In this document: one piece after another, positions 19,563 through 29,350 of the stretch
Layout of the letters: every line of letters begins with the position of its first letter
Position numbering within the stretch: position 1 is the first letter of the stretch
Assembly: GCF_020535405.1 (NCBI RefSeq)
Contig: NZ_CP085036.1
Location: 558,001 to 622,000, forward strand
Length of the DNA stretch: 64,000 nucleotides
DNA from: Antiquaquibacter oligotrophicus
Lineage (GTDB): Bacteria > Actinomycetota > Actinomycetes > Actinomycetales > Microbacteriaceae
Direction: 5' to 3'
Notes under the pieces: model-generated
The model's database searches: none
Told to the model about the DNA's origin: nothing
Seen by the model: the letters and a program-made list of their open reading frames with translations, nothing else
Translations under genes and position numbers: made by a program

Positions 19563-21251
19563 TCAGAGCGAGCCCAGAGTCACGTCGACCGTGTCGGACT
19601 TGCCGTTGCGCACGAAGGAGATGGTGGCCTCGGATCCACCCGCGAGCGCCCGAACCTGTGCGGTCAGGTCGTTGCGGTTCGTCACGGGGAGGCCGTTGAT
19701 CGCCGTGACGATGTCACCGACCTTGAGACCGGCGGCCTCGGCCGCGCCGCCCGGGACGATCTCGACGATGCTCGCACCGGCGATACCCGCGTCGACCTGT
19801 GCCTCGTCATCCCCGACATCCGCGACGCTGGCGCCAAGGAGGCCGTGGGTCGCCGAGCCGTTCTCGATGAGTTCCTGCGAGACACGCTTGGCGACGTTCG
19901 ACGGGATGGAGAAGCCAACACCGATGCTTCCGGCTGCCTCGCCGCCGCTCGCGGTCGCAATGGCCACGTTGATGCCGATGAGCTCGCCGTCGGAGTTGAG
20001 GAGCGCGCCACCCGAGTTGCCGGGGTTGATCGCGGCATCCGTCTGGATGACCGACAACGAGATCGTGGACGACGATGACGGTGCCTGCTGCTGCGGGAGC
20101 TGCTGGTCGGGGCCGAGGTCGAAGTTCCAGAAGTCGAACGGGTCCTGACCCGGGTCTTCGGGCATCTGCTCGTCGGGAGCCTGCTCCTCGGGCACAGCCG
20201 ACGAGGCAACCGTGATGCTGCGGTTGAGTGCGCTGACGATTCCGTTGGTCACCGTGCCAGCGAGTCCGAGCGGTGCGCCGATCGCGATCGCGGTGTCGCC
20301 GACGTTGAGGTCGGATGAGTCGGCGAACGTGATCGCGGGAAGCGGGTCATCCGTCTCCACCTTGATCACCGCGAGGTCGTAGATGGGGTCGACTCCGACA
20401 ACGGTCGCGTCGAGGATCCGACCGTCGTTCGTCTGCACCTCGACAACGGGGTTCGCGGTCGCACCGTCGAGGGTGACGACGTGGGCGTTGGTGAGGATGT
20501 AACCGTCGCTGTCGATGACAACACCCGAGCCGGAGCCTGCCGCCGTCTCCGAGGAGACCGAGATCGTCACGACGGAGGGTGCAGCCTGTGCGGCCACCGC
20601 GGTGATGAGGTTGGCGTCGTCGGCGTCGTTGACGGTGATCGTCGCTGGGCCAGCAACGGTGCCGGGCTCGTTGCCCTGCAGGCCGACAGCCCACAGCGCG
20701 ACTCCCGCACCGGAGACGCCACCGACGAGGGCCGCTGCCGCAATCGCAGCGACAACACCGACGGTGATGCCGCGGCGCTGGGGACGAGCGAGTGCGGGGT
20801 GCTGAGCGGGGTCGATCGGGGCACCCGCGACGGGAGGGGTCGTCGGGGGAACACCGGGAGGTGCCGTCTGCGCGGACGGCGCGGGGTACTGGAACGTCGG
20901 TGCGGTGTGCGACGCGGGCGGGGTGGGCGCAGCCGGTGCTTGCGGCGCGCTGTGTGTTACCGGTGCGACCGGCTCGGCGGCTGCGGCGGGCGCCACCGGT
21001 GCGACGGCGGCCTCCGCAGCGGGCGGCTGCACTGCCACGGCGGCGGACGGTGCCGCCTCGGCCGCGGGAGTGGACGGGGCGGAGGGGGCGGCCGGAAGCG
21101 CGATCGCGGAATTCTCGCTCGACGCGGTCTGCTCGGCTGGCGCGCTCTCGACGGGCTCGGCGGGCGTGTGAGCGGTCGGCGTGCTCTCGCCGGCGTCGTT
21201 GCCTGCGCCGTCGTTGCGCGGGGCGTCGGGGGTCTCGGGGGACTCGGGCAT
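19563..21251 (-). CDS. HtrA/DegP-like membrane-anchored S1C serine protease with PDZ domain
   Basis: 562 residues. The first ~190 are Pro/Ala/Thr-rich and cytoplasmic, then one transmembrane helix (VGVVAAIAAAALVGGVSGAGVALWAV), then an extracytoplasmic trypsin-like domain with the full triad: His in LTNAHV, Asp in YDLAVIKV, Ser in NPGNSGGALL. A PDZ domain ends the protein. It degrades or refolds damaged exported proteins, as HtrA proteins of actinobacteria do. The ATG at 21251 is chosen because AAAGGAG lies about seven bases upstream; the long open frame beyond it is not coding. A Gln/Pro-rich insert precedes the catalytic Ser. Confidence 0.93.
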   Translation of the reverse strand: MPESPETPDAPRNDGAGNDAGESTPTAHTPAEPVESAPAEQTASSENSAIALPAAPSAPSTPAAEAAPSAAVAVQPPAAEAAVAPVAPAAAAEPVAPVTHSAPQAPAAPTPPASHTAPTFQYPAPSAQTAPPGVPPTTPPVAGAPIDPAQHPALARPQRRGITVGVVAAIAAAALVGGVSGAGVALWAVGLQGNEPGTVAGPATITVNDADDANLITAVAAQAAPSVVTISVSSETAAGSGSGVVIDSDGYILTNAHVVTLDGATANPVVEVQTNDGRILDATVVGVDPIYDLAVIKVETDDPLPAITFADSSDLNVGDTAIAIGAPLGLAGTVTNGIVSALNRSITVASSAVPEEQAPDEQMPEDPGQDPFDFWNFDLGPDQQLPQQQAPSSSSTISLSVIQTDAAINPGNSGGALLNSDGELIGINVAIATASGGEAAGSIGVGFSIPSNVAKRVSQELIENGSATHGLLGASVADVGDDEAQVDAGIAGASIVEIVPGGAAEAAGLKVGDIVTAINGLPVTNRNDLTAQVRALAGGSEATISFVRNGKSDTVDVTLGSL

Positions 21252-21349
21252 GGGTGTGCTCCTTTCAGCGCTGCAAGCATCCATCGCCAAGCTGAGGGTT
21301 GTATATGGACGCGCTGTAAGCCATCTATCGGTTCTTTCTGCGAACGATT

Positions 21350-21355
21350 TAGGCT
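21350..21355 (+). promoter_or_regulatory. -10 box TAGGCT (aminotransferase gene)
   Basis: TAGGCT lies seven bases before the GTG at 21363, which fixes that codon as the start of a leaderless message. Confidence 0.5.
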
Positions 21356-21362
21356 CTGACGC

Positions 21363-22559
21363 GTGACTGTCTCGGGTAGTTGGGAGCGCGCCGCGCGCGG
21401 CGCCATGCTCATCGCGGGCGACGGAGAATTGCGCCCCACCATCTTTGCGGAGATGTCCGCCCTCGCTGCGCACACCGGGGCGATCAACCTTGGGCAGGGC
21501 TTCCCCGACGACAACGCACCAGCGGACGTACTCGAGGCGGCACGAGAGGCGATTGCCGCAGGACTCAATCAATACCCGCCGGGGCTCGGGATGCCCGATC
21601 TGCGCGCCGCGATCGCCGAACACCAGGCGCACTTCTACGACCTCGAGGTCGATCCGGACACGGAGGTGCTCGTCACGGCTGGCGCCACGGAGGCGCTCGC
21701 CGCCACGATCCTCGCCCTCACGCAACCCGGCGACCGCGTTGTCGTGTTCGAACCGTTCTACGACGCATACGGGGCCGTGGCAGCCCTCGCTGACACCGAG
21801 TTCGTGACCGTTCCCCTACGAGCTCCCGACTTCGCCCCGGACCTGGATGCCCTGCGCGATGCTGTGACCGACTCGACGCGCCTCATCATCGTCAACACAC
21901 CGCACAACCCGACCGGCGCCGTGTTCTCCGACGAGGTACTCACACTCATCGTCGAGCTGGCGCACCACCACGACGCGATCATCGTCACGGACGAGGTCTA
22001 CGAGCACCTCACGTTCGGGGTGCCGCACCGCCCCGTCGCGACGTTGGCTGGGGCATCCGATCGCACGGTGTCCATCTCGAGTGCGGGCAAGACCTTCAGT
22101 GTCACCGGCTGGAAGATCGGTTGGATCACGGCGCGACCAGAGCTCCTGCGGGCGATCACCGCCGTCAAGCAGTACCTCACCTACGTCAACGGTGGTCCGT
22201 TCCAGCCCGCCGTCGCGACCGGGCTGCGCCTACCCGATTCCTATTTCGTGGGCGCAGCCCAGTCGCTCGAAAGTCGGTGCCGGTTGCTGTCAGCGGGGCT
22301 CGAAGCGGCGGGCTTCGGCGTGCTGTCGCCGCGCGCCGGCTACTTCGTGATCGCGGATGCCGCGCCCCTCGGCATCACGGACGCCGACACGTTCTGCCGC
22401 GAACTACCCGCCCGCGCCGGCGTTGCGGCCGTACCGGTGACGGCATTCGTGCGCGAAGGCAACCGCGACCAGTTCCGCTCCCTCGTGCGGTTCGCATTCT
22501 GCAAGCAGGAAGGTGTGCTGCGCACCGCGAGCGAACGGCTCGCTGAACTGCGCCTCTAG
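21363..22559 (+). CDS. Class I/II PLP-dependent aminotransferase (kynurenine aminotransferase/DapC-like)
   Basis: 398 residues, fold type I. Visible marks: INLGQGFPDD, YPPGLGMPDLRAAI, TAGATEAL for phosphate binding, NTPHNPTGAVF with the cofactor-contacting Asn, TDEVYEHL with Asp and Tyr, SSAGKTFSVTGWKIGW with the Schiff-base Lys, and the C-terminal Arg in FRSLVRFAFC. Enzymes of this subgroup act on N-succinyl-diaminopimelate, methionine or kynurenine; the substrate cannot be fixed here. The gene ends convergent with the amidase gene, stops overlapping by four bases. Confidence 0.9.
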   Translation: MTVSGSWERAARGAMLIAGDGELRPTIFAEMSALAAHTGAINLGQGFPDDNAPADVLEAAREAIAAGLNQYPPGLGMPDLRAAIAEHQAHFYDLEVDPDTEVLVTAGATEALAATILALTQPGDRVVVFEPFYDAYGAVAALADTEFVTVPLRAPDFAPDLDALRDAVTDSTRLIIVNTPHNPTGAVFSDEVLTLIVELAHHHDAIIVTDEVYEHLTFGVPHRPVATLAGASDRTVSISSAGKTFSVTGWKIGWITARPELLRAITAVKQYLTYVNGGPFQPAVATGLRLPDSYFVGAAQSLESRCRLLSAGLEAAGFGVLSPRAGYFVIADAAPLGITDADTFCRELPARAGVAAVPVTAFVREGNRDQFRSLVRFAFCKQEGVLRTASERLAELRL

Positions 22560-23335
22560 AGCCTGCGCAGCGTGAGAGCGGGGTTCACCTCGCGCACCGC
22601 GGCAATACGCTCGGCCGACACTTCGGCGACCGCGATCCCGCGCGTCTCCCCCAGCCCGGCAAGCTCGACACCCATGGGGTCAACGATCATGCTGTTGCCG
22701 ACACCGATCGGCGGAGTGTGGTCGGAGGCCGCCAGGTACAGGGTGTTCTCCAATGCCCGCGCGGTGATGAGGGTGCGCCAGTGGTGCTCCTTGAGCGGAC
22801 CACGCACCCACTCCGATGGCACGGCGACAATGTCGGCGCCGGCGTCGACGAGTCGCCGGGTCACCTCCGGAAAACGCAGGTCGTAGCAGGTCTGCAGACC
22901 GACAACGAGGCCGTCCCACTCGAAGGTCTCCGGCGGATCGAGGTCGCCGGGCTCGACCCAGTCGGATTCGCGCTGCCCGAACGCGTCGTAGAGGTGGATC
23001 TTGCGGTAGGTGGCCACGTGACCCTCGCTCGGCGAGACGGCGACCACGGTGTTCGAGACACGGCGCTCGCTCGCGTGCTCGAGCATCCCGGCGATGAGAT
23101 GGATGCCGAGCTCACGTGACAGCGAAGTGAGACCAGACACGAACGCACCGTCGAGAGCCTCCGCGCCCTCGAGCCACGCCTCCCCCAGGTCCGGCGCGAA
23201 CCAGGACGAGTACTCCGGCAGCACGATGAGCCCGGCCCCGCGCCCTGCGGCATCCGCGGCGAGAGCGGCAATGTCGTCGAGGTTCGCGGCGCGATCCGTG
23301 CCGGGCGCGAACTGTGCGACCGCGAGTAGGCTCAC
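22556..23335 (-). CDS. Carbon-nitrogen hydrolase (nitrilase superfamily amidase)
   Basis: 259 residues. The Glu-Lys-Cys triad is present: Glu in [10 protein letters not shown], Lys in [11 protein letters not shown], Cys in [11 protein letters not shown]. The family acts on omega-amidates, deaminated glutathione or other amides; the sequence resembles the omega-amidase/Nit branch. GTG 23335 is preferred because it overlaps the nadE stop as GTGA; a GTG at 23344 also exists. Co-transcribed with nadE. Confidence 0.88.
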   Translation of the reverse strand: MSLLAVAQFAPGTDRAANLDDIAALAADAAGRGAGLIVLPEYSSWFAPDLGEAWLEGAEALDGAFVSGLTSLSRELGIHLIAGMLEHASERRVSNTVVAVSPSEGHVATYRKIHLYDAFGQRESDWVEPGDLDPPETFEWDGLVVGLQTCYDLRFPEVTRRLVDAGADIVAVPSEWVRGPLKEHHWRTLITARALENTLYLAASDHTPPIGVGNSMIVDPMGVELAGLGETRGIAVAEVSAERIAAVREVNPALTLRRL

Positions 23336-24156
23336 CCGCGCCACCAGTCGTCGAACATTGTCACAGGCTCCGAACGCTTGTGCTGCGTCATCGCGTAGCG
23401 CTGCTCGATCGCCTCGGCGACGGCGGGGTCGATGTCTTCTCCGAGGAGGAACGCATCGATATCGGCGTAGGTGAGACCCAGGTTCGCTTCATCCGTCTGA
23501 CCGGGGGTGTCATCGAGGAGGTCGGCCGTTGGTGCCTTCAGGTAGAGGCGCTCGGGGGCGCCGAGCTCCTGCAGCAACTGTTTGCCCTGGCCTTTGGTGA
23601 GGCCGCTGAGCGGAAGGATGTCCGCTCCCCCGTCACCGAACTTGGTGAAGAATCCGGTGACCGCCTCGGCGGCGTGGTCGGTCCCGACGACAAGGTAGCC
23701 CGACTGACCAGCGATCGCGTACTGGGCGATCATACGCGCGCGAGCCTTCACGTTGCCTTTGGTGAAGTCGCTCATCTCGTGGCCAAGCGCGTCACCGTAT
23801 TCATCCTCGAAGCCGTCGACGGCGCGGTGGATGTTGAAGGTGACGCGTTGATCTGGAGCGATGAAGCCGAGCGCGAGCTGGGCATCCTCTTCGTCACGCT
23901 GCACCTGGTACGGCAGACGCACGGCGACGAAGGTCGCTTCCGCTCCCTCGGCGCGCAGCTCCTCGCTCGCGAGCTGGCAAATCCGACCGGCGAGCGACGA
24001 GTCCTGTCCACCGCTGATGCCGAGCACGAGACCTTTGGCCCCGGAGGCGCGCACATACTCCTTCACGAAGTCGATACGCGCGCGCACCTCAGCAGCCGGG
24101 TCGATCTCGGGCCGCACGTTGAGTGCCTGGATGATGTGTGCCTGACGCTCTCGCAT
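23332..24156 (-). CDS. nadE: NH3-dependent NAD+ synthetase
   Basis: Makes NAD from nicotinate adenine dinucleotide, ATP and ammonia. 274 residues, the length of the ammonia-dependent type, with no glutaminase domain. The ATP-pyrophosphatase P-loop [10 protein letters not shown] is at residues ~45-54; the [12 protein letters not shown] and [24 protein letters not shown] segments bind the dinucleotide. ATG 24156 is the usual NadE start and has TAGATT seven bases upstream; the longer open frame is rejected. It joins pncB (6.3 kb) in NAD salvage; the neighbouring amidase may supply ammonia, which is a guess. Confidence 0.94.
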   Translation of the reverse strand: MRERQAHIIQALNVRPEIDPAAEVRARIDFVKEYVRASGAKGLVLGISGGQDSSLAGRICQLASEELRAEGAEATFVAVRLPYQVQRDEEDAQLALGFIAPDQRVTFNIHRAVDGFEDEYGDALGHEMSDFTKGNVKARARMIAQYAIAGQSGYLVVGTDHAAEAVTGFFTKFGDGGADILPLSGLTKGQGKQLLQELGAPERLYLKAPTADLLDDTPGQTDEANLGLTYADIDAFLLGEDIDPAVAEAIEQRYAMTQHKRSEPVTMFDDWWRG

Positions 24157-24196
24157 GCCTTCGAATCTACCCCTCGGGCAACAAGCTCGGCAGGGG

Positions 24197-24589
24197 TTAC
24201 GCGGCCTTTGCCGTCTCCCCCAGCACGTCACTGGTCACGACCGTATCGCGCGGGATGCGCGCCCCGTCGGCAATACGCACGCCGTCACTCACGCGGCTGC
24301 CGCTCCCGACACGGGCCTGTCGACCCACGTGGGCGGAGTTGCCGATGTGCACGTTGCTGCCGATGAATGCACCCGCGGCGATAAACGCCGAGCGGTCGAT
24401 CCAGCTGCCAGCGCCGATGTAGACGCCGGCGGCGATCTCCGCGCCGGGCTCAACGTAGGCTGTCTCAATAATTTCGGCCGTGGGGTGCGCAGTCGCTTTG
24501 AGTGCGACATAGCCCCGACCGTTGTTGTGCTTGCGGTACCGAGTCACCTCGCCCGCATCCGATTCCACGTCCTCATAAACCTTTTGCAT
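24197..24589 (-). CDS. Hexapeptide-repeat (left-handed beta-helix) protein
   Basis: 130 residues from ATG 24589. After ~35 charged residues comes a run of hexapeptide units: [67 protein letters not shown]. The pattern of Ile/Val every six residues with small residues between is clear. Such folds form trimeric acyltransferases or carbonic-anhydrase-like proteins, but no catalytic His motif is evident here, so function is open. The start is uncertain: no good ribosome site is seen and the frame is open further upstream. Confidence 0.65.
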   Translation of the reverse strand: MQKVYEDVESDAGEVTRYRKHNNGRGYVALKATAHPTAEIIETAYVEPGAEIAAGVYIGAGSWIDRSAFIAAGAFIGSNVHIGNSAHVGRQARVGSGSRVSDGVRIADGARIPRDTVVTSDVLGETAKAA

Positions 24590-24898
24590 GTCATCAATAA
24601 CGCGAGGGGTGCGGAAAATAATCCCGAACGCGGGAGTGTTTTGCTCAAGTAGGGGTACTCTCTGCCCGTGCGCATCGTGGTGTCGGGAACACCGCTCTCG
24701 CGGCTGTCGACAATTTTCGACCTGAGCGAGCTGGCGCGACGTTCTACGCGATCTCGGACGCCCTAAGCCGCTGCTTCCCGGCACCCTCCGCAAGAACCTT
24801 GAGGTGGTCGTGAATCGGCCGCCCTTCTGTTCCCCGGGGGCCAAAGAGGCCGACGGCGACGTCAACCCGCTACGCGTATTGCTGGGGCCGCTCTCGCG
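24590..24898. other. Intergenic stretch with no recognisable gene
   Basis: About 310 bases between the hexapeptide-repeat gene start and the end of the next minus-strand gene. Open frames here have no ribosome site or recognisable motif. A minus-strand TTGAGC around 24640 could be a promoter element for the hexapeptide gene. Confidence 0.4.
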
Positions 24899-25501
24899 TC
24901 AGTCTTGTTCGAGTACCCGCGAGATGTCTTCGACCAGTTTCGCCACCCGACTTTCGGAGGCAGGAAACATGCCGCCCAACCCACCACCAAAGATTGGGAG
25001 CGGCACAACGACCGACCCCGTTGCGCCACCACGCACACACACCTCTATTCCCTTTTGGATCGTGTAGGTGCCTTTCACTCGCGCCCGGCGGACCTCAATG
25101 AACTCAGAACGTGGTATCCGGAAGTGGACTCTCAGGCGTGCCTCATCCCCGCTCACGATTTCCAGTCCATCAGAGTCCAAAACGGCACTGAGCATCAGAG
25201 GCAATCCACTAACCTCACTACCCTTCAGCTCCGACAGCGCAGTCGTCAGGCCGTGGTCGAGGCCGGTGGTCCACGAAACTCGAGTCGTCGAACCTTCCGT
25301 CAGGGCTTCATTCCGCTTTCGCGCGCTGCGCCCAAGGCCCAGCAAGATCAACGCGAGAACGGCCAGAAATCCTACTATCCCAACGGCGAGGTTCAGTCCG
25401 AGGTGCGGTGAGCCCGATCGCTCCGCATTCACGAATACGTTGATGAGCGATAACACAATGAAGGCAACCCAAAGCGCCCCAATGATCCATCGAAGAGCCA
25501 T
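24899..25501 (-). CDS. Small membrane protein of unknown function
   Basis: 200 residues from ATG 25501. Two transmembrane helices lie at residues ~5-25 (WIIGALWVAFIVLSLINVFV) and ~38-58 (LAVGIVGFLAVLALILLGLG), followed by a mixed alpha/beta cytoplasmic or extracytoplasmic domain with one Cys in a glycine-rich turn. No family recognised. A GTG further upstream could add 13 residues, but the ATG begins the hydrophobic helix naturally. Confidence 0.6.
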   Translation of the reverse strand: MALRWIIGALWVAFIVLSLINVFVNAERSGSPHLGLNLAVGIVGFLAVLALILLGLGRSARKRNEALTEGSTTRVSWTTGLDHGLTTALSELKGSEVSGLPLMLSAVLDSDGLEIVSGDEARLRVHFRIPRSEFIEVRRARVKGTYTIQKGIEVCVRGGATGSVVVPLPIFGGGLGGMFPASESRVAKLVEDISRVLEQD

Positions 25502-25561
25502 CTCTGATCCTAGTCCGCGTGCCCGTATCCGACTCTCCATCCGGGTCAGTCGCTGCCGAGA

Positions 25562-25762
25562 CTATCGCGGAACTGTAGCGGCAAACGGACGGGAATCGCT
25601 CGTCATCCAAATCAGACTCGATCGATATTTCGCCTGTTGGGGCTGATCTGGAGGAGCAGCTGCGGTCACCAGCATCATCGTCGTGCCAGAGATGGGGAAC
25701 ATGGCGTCGAGCAGCCCGAGAGCAAGCAACAACCCTACGGACGTGCCAATGACTCGTCGCAT
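25562..25762 (-). CDS. Small exported or membrane-anchored peptide of unknown function
   Basis: 66 residues from ATG 25762, with GGAGG about eight bases upstream, one of the better ribosome sites in the region. The N-terminus RRVIGTSVGLLLALGLLDAMF is a basic start plus one hydrophobic helix, followed by a short Ala/Pro-Gln-rich tail with no Cys. It could be a signal-anchored peptide. No family recognised. It is only seen as a part of a longer open frame, so the start rests on the ribosome site. Confidence 0.45.
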   Translation of the reverse strand: MRRVIGTSVGLLLALGLLDAMFPISGTTMMLVTAAAPPDQPQQAKYRSSLIWMTSDSRPFAATVPR

Positions 25763-26003
25763 TTCTCGTAACCTCCACCGTTTGCGCGAGCGAAGGAACA
25801 CACTCGCTCTGCACCGTGACGTAACGATATCCGCGAAGGGAACGCAAGCATGGCGCTCGAGATCGTGCACGGGCCCTCTGAGAACGCAGAGACGGCCCGA
25901 CAACGTGCCGAACTGCCTCGGCCTCTCATCGAGGTCGGGGTTCAGCCGCTTCACGGCGCCCGGGGCCCCTCGCGCGGCGGGGCCCTGCTGACTCCTCACG
26001 GAA

Positions 26004-26040
26004 ATGAAGAGAGCCCGGTCGATGACCGGGCTCTCTTCAT
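26004..26040 (-). terminator. Perfect 17-bp hairpin terminator of tRNA-fMet
   Basis: ATGAAGAGAGCCCGGTC and its exact complement face each other around a three-base loop, ending one base before the encoded CCA of the tRNA. Read on the minus strand it lies directly downstream of the tRNA. Only a short T run follows. Confidence 0.75.
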
Positions 26041-26041
26041 G

Positions 26042-26118
26042 TGGTTGCGGGGACAGGATTTGAACCTGCGACCTCTGGGTTATGAGCCCAGCGAGCTACC
26101 GAACTGCTCCACCCCGCG
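26042..26118 (-). tRNA. Initiator tRNA-fMet (CAT anticodon), CCA encoded
   Basis: 77 bases including the encoded CCA. The cloverleaf closes with acceptor arms CGCGGGG and CCCCGCA, so position 1 is C facing A at position 72: the unpaired 1-72 end that marks initiator tRNAs. The anticodon loop is CTCATAA on a stem of CTGGG/CCCAG, giving the three G-C pairs typical of initiators. The T-arm GGTTCAAATCC is intact. Confidence 0.95.
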
Positions 26119-26177
26119 GCGTGAGATCTAGCCTACCACGGAGTTCACGGAGGACTGACGCGGGGGCGACCCTTCGA

Positions 26178-26320
26178 GACGCGGCTGCGCCGCTCCTCAG
26201 GGTGCGGTAGGGACGCGGCTGCGCCGCTCCTCAGGGTGCGGTAGGGACGAGCCGGGCAGTGTCTCGCGGAGTAGTAGGGACGCGGCTGCGCCGCCCCTAA
26301 ACGCTGCGGTACGGCCGCAG
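26178..26320. repeat. Intergenic 34-bp tandem repeat with a third partial copy
   Basis: The unit GACGCGGCTGCGCCGCTCC and following CTCAGGGTGCGGTAGG-type sequence occurs exactly twice in tandem (26178-26211 and 26212-26245), with a degenerate third copy near 26278-26316. The unit contains the palindrome GCGGCTGCGCCGC. The 26120-26372 spacer holds no gene. It resembles the inverted repeat at 46103 in the TTCGAGACGC...GCTCCTCA core. Confidence 0.85.
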
Positions 26321-26372
26321 CAGCAGAGCTCCTCGGGGTTGCGGTCGGGCCGCACCCCCGAGGTGCAGGTGG

Positions 26373-29267
26373 CTACTCGGAAGCCGCGATGGCTCGCTCG
26401 ATGGCGTCCTGCATGCGGGCGTCGGCCTCGGCCGCTGCCACCAGGTCGTTGGCGGCGTACGCGGCCTGACGGTCGGCGAGAGCCTCCTGGTAGTCGGAGA
26501 GCGCCTGCTGCAGGGCCGCGCTACCGGTGCTCGGCGTCGACGGCTGCTCCGGGGCATCCGGATCGGCCGGCGTCGTCGGCTCCGTCGGGGTCTCCTCCAC
26601 GGGCACATCACCGTCACCGGCCGACGCTCCAGAGTCTCCGCCGAAGAGGGTGTCGAGAGCTCCATCGAGGGTGTCCTCGAAGGCGATCTGGTCACCGAAC
26701 GAGACGAGCACCTTACGCAGCAGCGGGTAGATCGTTCCACTCGTCGACTGCACGTACACCGGTTGCACGTAGAGCAGACCGCCACCGACCGGAAGGGTCA
26801 ACAGGTTGCCTCGGCGAACCTCGGTTTGCCCTCGTTCGAGCAGAGCCAACTGGTTGGCGACGGCCGTATCGGTGGTGAAGTTGTTCTGCACCTGACCGGG
26901 GCCCGGCACGGTCGACTGTTTCGGCAGCGTCAGCAGGGTGAGTTTGCCGTAGTCGTCACCCGCGTCCGCATTCACCGCCAGATAGCCGGTGAGAACGTTG
27001 CGTGTGGAGTCGCCGGCGCCGCGGGGGATGAACGTCGAGTACAGCGTGAAGGCCGGCTCATCCGTTCCCGGAACCTGCATCGTCAAGTAGTACGGGGGCT
27101 GCAGCGCAGCCGTCGCACCACCCACCGGGTCGTCGGGGGTGATCCACTGGTCGTCGCTCGAGAAGAACGAACCGGCATCCGTCACGTGGTACGACCCGAG
27201 GATGGCCCGCTGCATCTTGAACAGGTCGCTCGGGTAGCGCACGTGGTCGAGAAGCTCATCGCTCATCTCGCTCATGGGCTTGATCGTCGACGGGAAGATC
27301 TTGGACCACGTGCTGAGCACCGGGTCCTCGTCGTCCCACGCGTACAGGGTCACCGAACCGTCGTACGCGTCGACGGTCGCCTTCACCGAGTTGCGGATGT
27401 AGTTGATCTGATCCACCGCGAAGCCCGGGTCTGGCGTGTACGTGTCGGCAATCGCCTCCGAAAGCGACTCGACCTGCGAGTACGGGTAACTCGATCCCGT
27501 TGTGTACGCGTCGACGATCCACACGATCCGTCCGTCGACGATCGCGGGATAGGTGTCGCTGTCGAGCGTCAGGTACGGAGCGACCTTCGCCACACGCTCC
27601 TTCGGGCTGCGGTCGTAGAGGATCTGCGATTCCTCGTTGACGGCATCCGAGAGCACGATCTCCTCGGACTGGAACTTGATCGCGTAGATGAGCTGCTTGA
27701 ACAGGTTGTCGAGCGCAGGACCGCCCTCGCCGCTGAAGGTCGTGGTTGTAGCCAGATCGCTGTCCTCGCCACCCGACGGGTAGTCGAGTTCGAGTTCGGG
27801 GGCACCCTCGGGAGCACCGACGATCGAGTACTCGGGCGAACCCTCACCGAAGTAGACGCGAGGCTCGAACTCACCGAGCGCACCCGTGCTCGGGATGCCC
27901 GACTCGAGGAACACCGGCTCACCGTCGGCCGCGCGCTGGTTGCCGTAGGCGGCAACCACACCGTAACCGTGCGTGTAGACGACCGTGTTGTTGTACCAGT
28001 TTTGCGAATCCCCGAGCCCGGACTGGTTGAGCTCACGTACTGCGATCACGGTGTCCTGCGACTTGCCATCGATCTCGTAGCGGTCCACATCGAGGTGACG
28101 ACCGAACTGGTAGTACTGCTTGAACTGCTCGAGCTGCGCGAACGCGAGAGGCGCGATCGCGGGGTCAAGGATGCGGATGTTGGCCGTCGTCTCGGCGTCC
28201 TCACGGAGTGCGCCTGGCTCGGCATCCGTCTCCGCACTGTAGGGCACCTCTTCGATGCCGTCGACGCCGTAGGCAGCTCTCGTCGCTTCGATCGATCTGT
28301 TGATGTATTCGGACTCGAGCACACGAGCGTTCGGCTCCACCTGGAAGCGCTGCACGATCCAGGGGTAGACGCTCCCGACGATGAGCCCACTCACGAGAAG
28401 CAGGGCCGTGCCGATGATGGGCAGGCGCCAGCGGCCGATGATCGCGGTAACGATGAAGAGCACGGCGACGAGAGCTGCGATACCCGCGAGGATGGCGCGA
28501 CCGGGGATGGTCGCGTTCGCCTCGGTGTAACCGGCCCCCGTAGCGAGGAAGCCTTGGCTGCCGCCGTAGAGGGTTGTGTACTGGTCGAGCCAGAGGCTCA
28601 CGGCCTGAAGGAGCAGGTAGAGGGCCGCCGTGATCGCGAGCTGCACGCGCGCCATACGCGAGATGCGCACCTCTCGACCGCTGAATCGGATGGCACCGTA
28701 GAGGTAGCTCGTGGCCAGGGCCGCGATACCCGCGAGAAGCACCACAGCCGACGCGAAGCCGACGACACCGTGCCACAACGGCAGGTCGTAGAAGTAGAAG
28801 GAGATATCCAGACCGAACTGGGGATCGGTCTCACCAAACGGCGTCTTGTTGAGCCACTGCAGTACGAGGGGCCATCGTGTTGCGGTCGAGACACCGGCGA
28901 AGATTCCGATGACCGCGGGGATGCCGAACATCGCCACACGACGAAGCGGCTCGATCACCTGCTGATAGCGGTCCAGTTGCGAGTTCAACTTGGCGTACAC
29001 CGGCCGAGCGCGGAACGCGATCTCGATGCTCAACCACACGGGGATCGCCATCGCGAAGAACCCGATCAAGAACATGACGCCGGCGGCGATCCACTGCGTG
29101 GTCAGCACCGGCAGGTAGCCGAGCTGGTCGTACCACAGCACATCGGTGTAGAGACCGGAGATCACGAAGAAGGCGATCACGATGACGGCGATGACAACTG
29201 CCGTGATCGTGAGCGTCACCCTCGTGCGACTGGTCGAACGTGCGGGGGTCGAAGAAGTGCTTGACAC
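26373..29267 (-). CDS. UPF0182 family large membrane protein
   Basis: 964 residues, normal for this actinobacterial family (COG1615). About seven transmembrane helices occupy residues 1-310, followed by a ~600-residue extracytoplasmic part and an acidic, Pro/Thr-rich stretch with a short Ala-rich coiled end. Function is unknown; homologues are conserved next to a PDZ/Lon-like protease, as here. GTG 29267 is chosen because AGGAG lies about seven bases upstream and the first helix begins 20 residues later; the open frame beyond it has no membrane-protein character. Confidence 0.92.
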   Translation of the reverse strand: MSSTSSTPARSTSRTRVTLTITAVVIAVIVIAFFVISGLYTDVLWYDQLGYLPVLTTQWIAAGVMFLIGFFAMAIPVWLSIEIAFRARPVYAKLNSQLDRYQQVIEPLRRVAMFGIPAVIGIFAGVSTATRWPLVLQWLNKTPFGETDPQFGLDISFYFYDLPLWHGVVGFASAVVLLAGIAALATSYLYGAIRFSGREVRISRMARVQLAITAALYLLLQAVSLWLDQYTTLYGGSQGFLATGAGYTEANATIPGRAILAGIAALVAVLFIVTAIIGRWRLPIIGTALLLVSGLIVGSVYPWIVQRFQVEPNARVLESEYINRSIEATRAAYGVDGIEEVPYSAETDAEPGALREDAETTANIRILDPAIAPLAFAQLEQFKQYYQFGRHLDVDRYEIDGKSQDTVIAVRELNQSGLGDSQNWYNNTVVYTHGYGVVAAYGNQRAADGEPVFLESGIPSTGALGEFEPRVYFGEGSPEYSIVGAPEGAPELELDYPSGGEDSDLATTTTFSGEGGPALDNLFKQLIYAIKFQSEEIVLSDAVNEESQILYDRSPKERVAKVAPYLTLDSDTYPAIVDGRIVWIVDAYTTGSSYPYSQVESLSEAIADTYTPDPGFAVDQINYIRNSVKATVDAYDGSVTLYAWDDEDPVLSTWSKIFPSTIKPMSEMSDELLDHVRYPSDLFKMQRAILGSYHVTDAGSFFSSDDQWITPDDPVGGATAALQPPYYLTMQVPGTDEPAFTLYSTFIPRGAGDSTRNVLTGYLAVNADAGDDYGKLTLLTLPKQSTVPGPGQVQNNFTTDTAVANQLALLERGQTEVRRGNLLTLPVGGGLLYVQPVYVQSTSGTIYPLLRKVLVSFGDQIAFEDTLDGALDTLFGGDSGASAGDGDVPVEETPTEPTTPADPDAPEQPSTPSTGSAALQQALSDYQEALADRQAAYAANDLVAAAEADARMQDAIERAIAASE

Positions 29268-29350
29268 TCGGTGGCTCCTGCTGTTGGGGTGCGACAACCG
29301 GTGAGGAAGTCCACACCATCTTAAGGCGCAATGCTGCGAGATCGCCCGGG

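Noticed and set aside
21252..21725. Longer N-terminus for the HtrA-like protease
   Set aside because: The extension reads antisense to the aminotransferase gene, while ATG 21251 has a strong ribosome site.
26178..26316. CRISPR-like direct repeats
   Set aside because: Copies are back to back with no spacers, and only two are exact.
26763..29264. 833-residue plus-strand frame opposite the UPF0182 gene
   Set aside because: Highly charged Arg/Glu/His sequence with no fold pattern; typical GC-rich antisense shadow.
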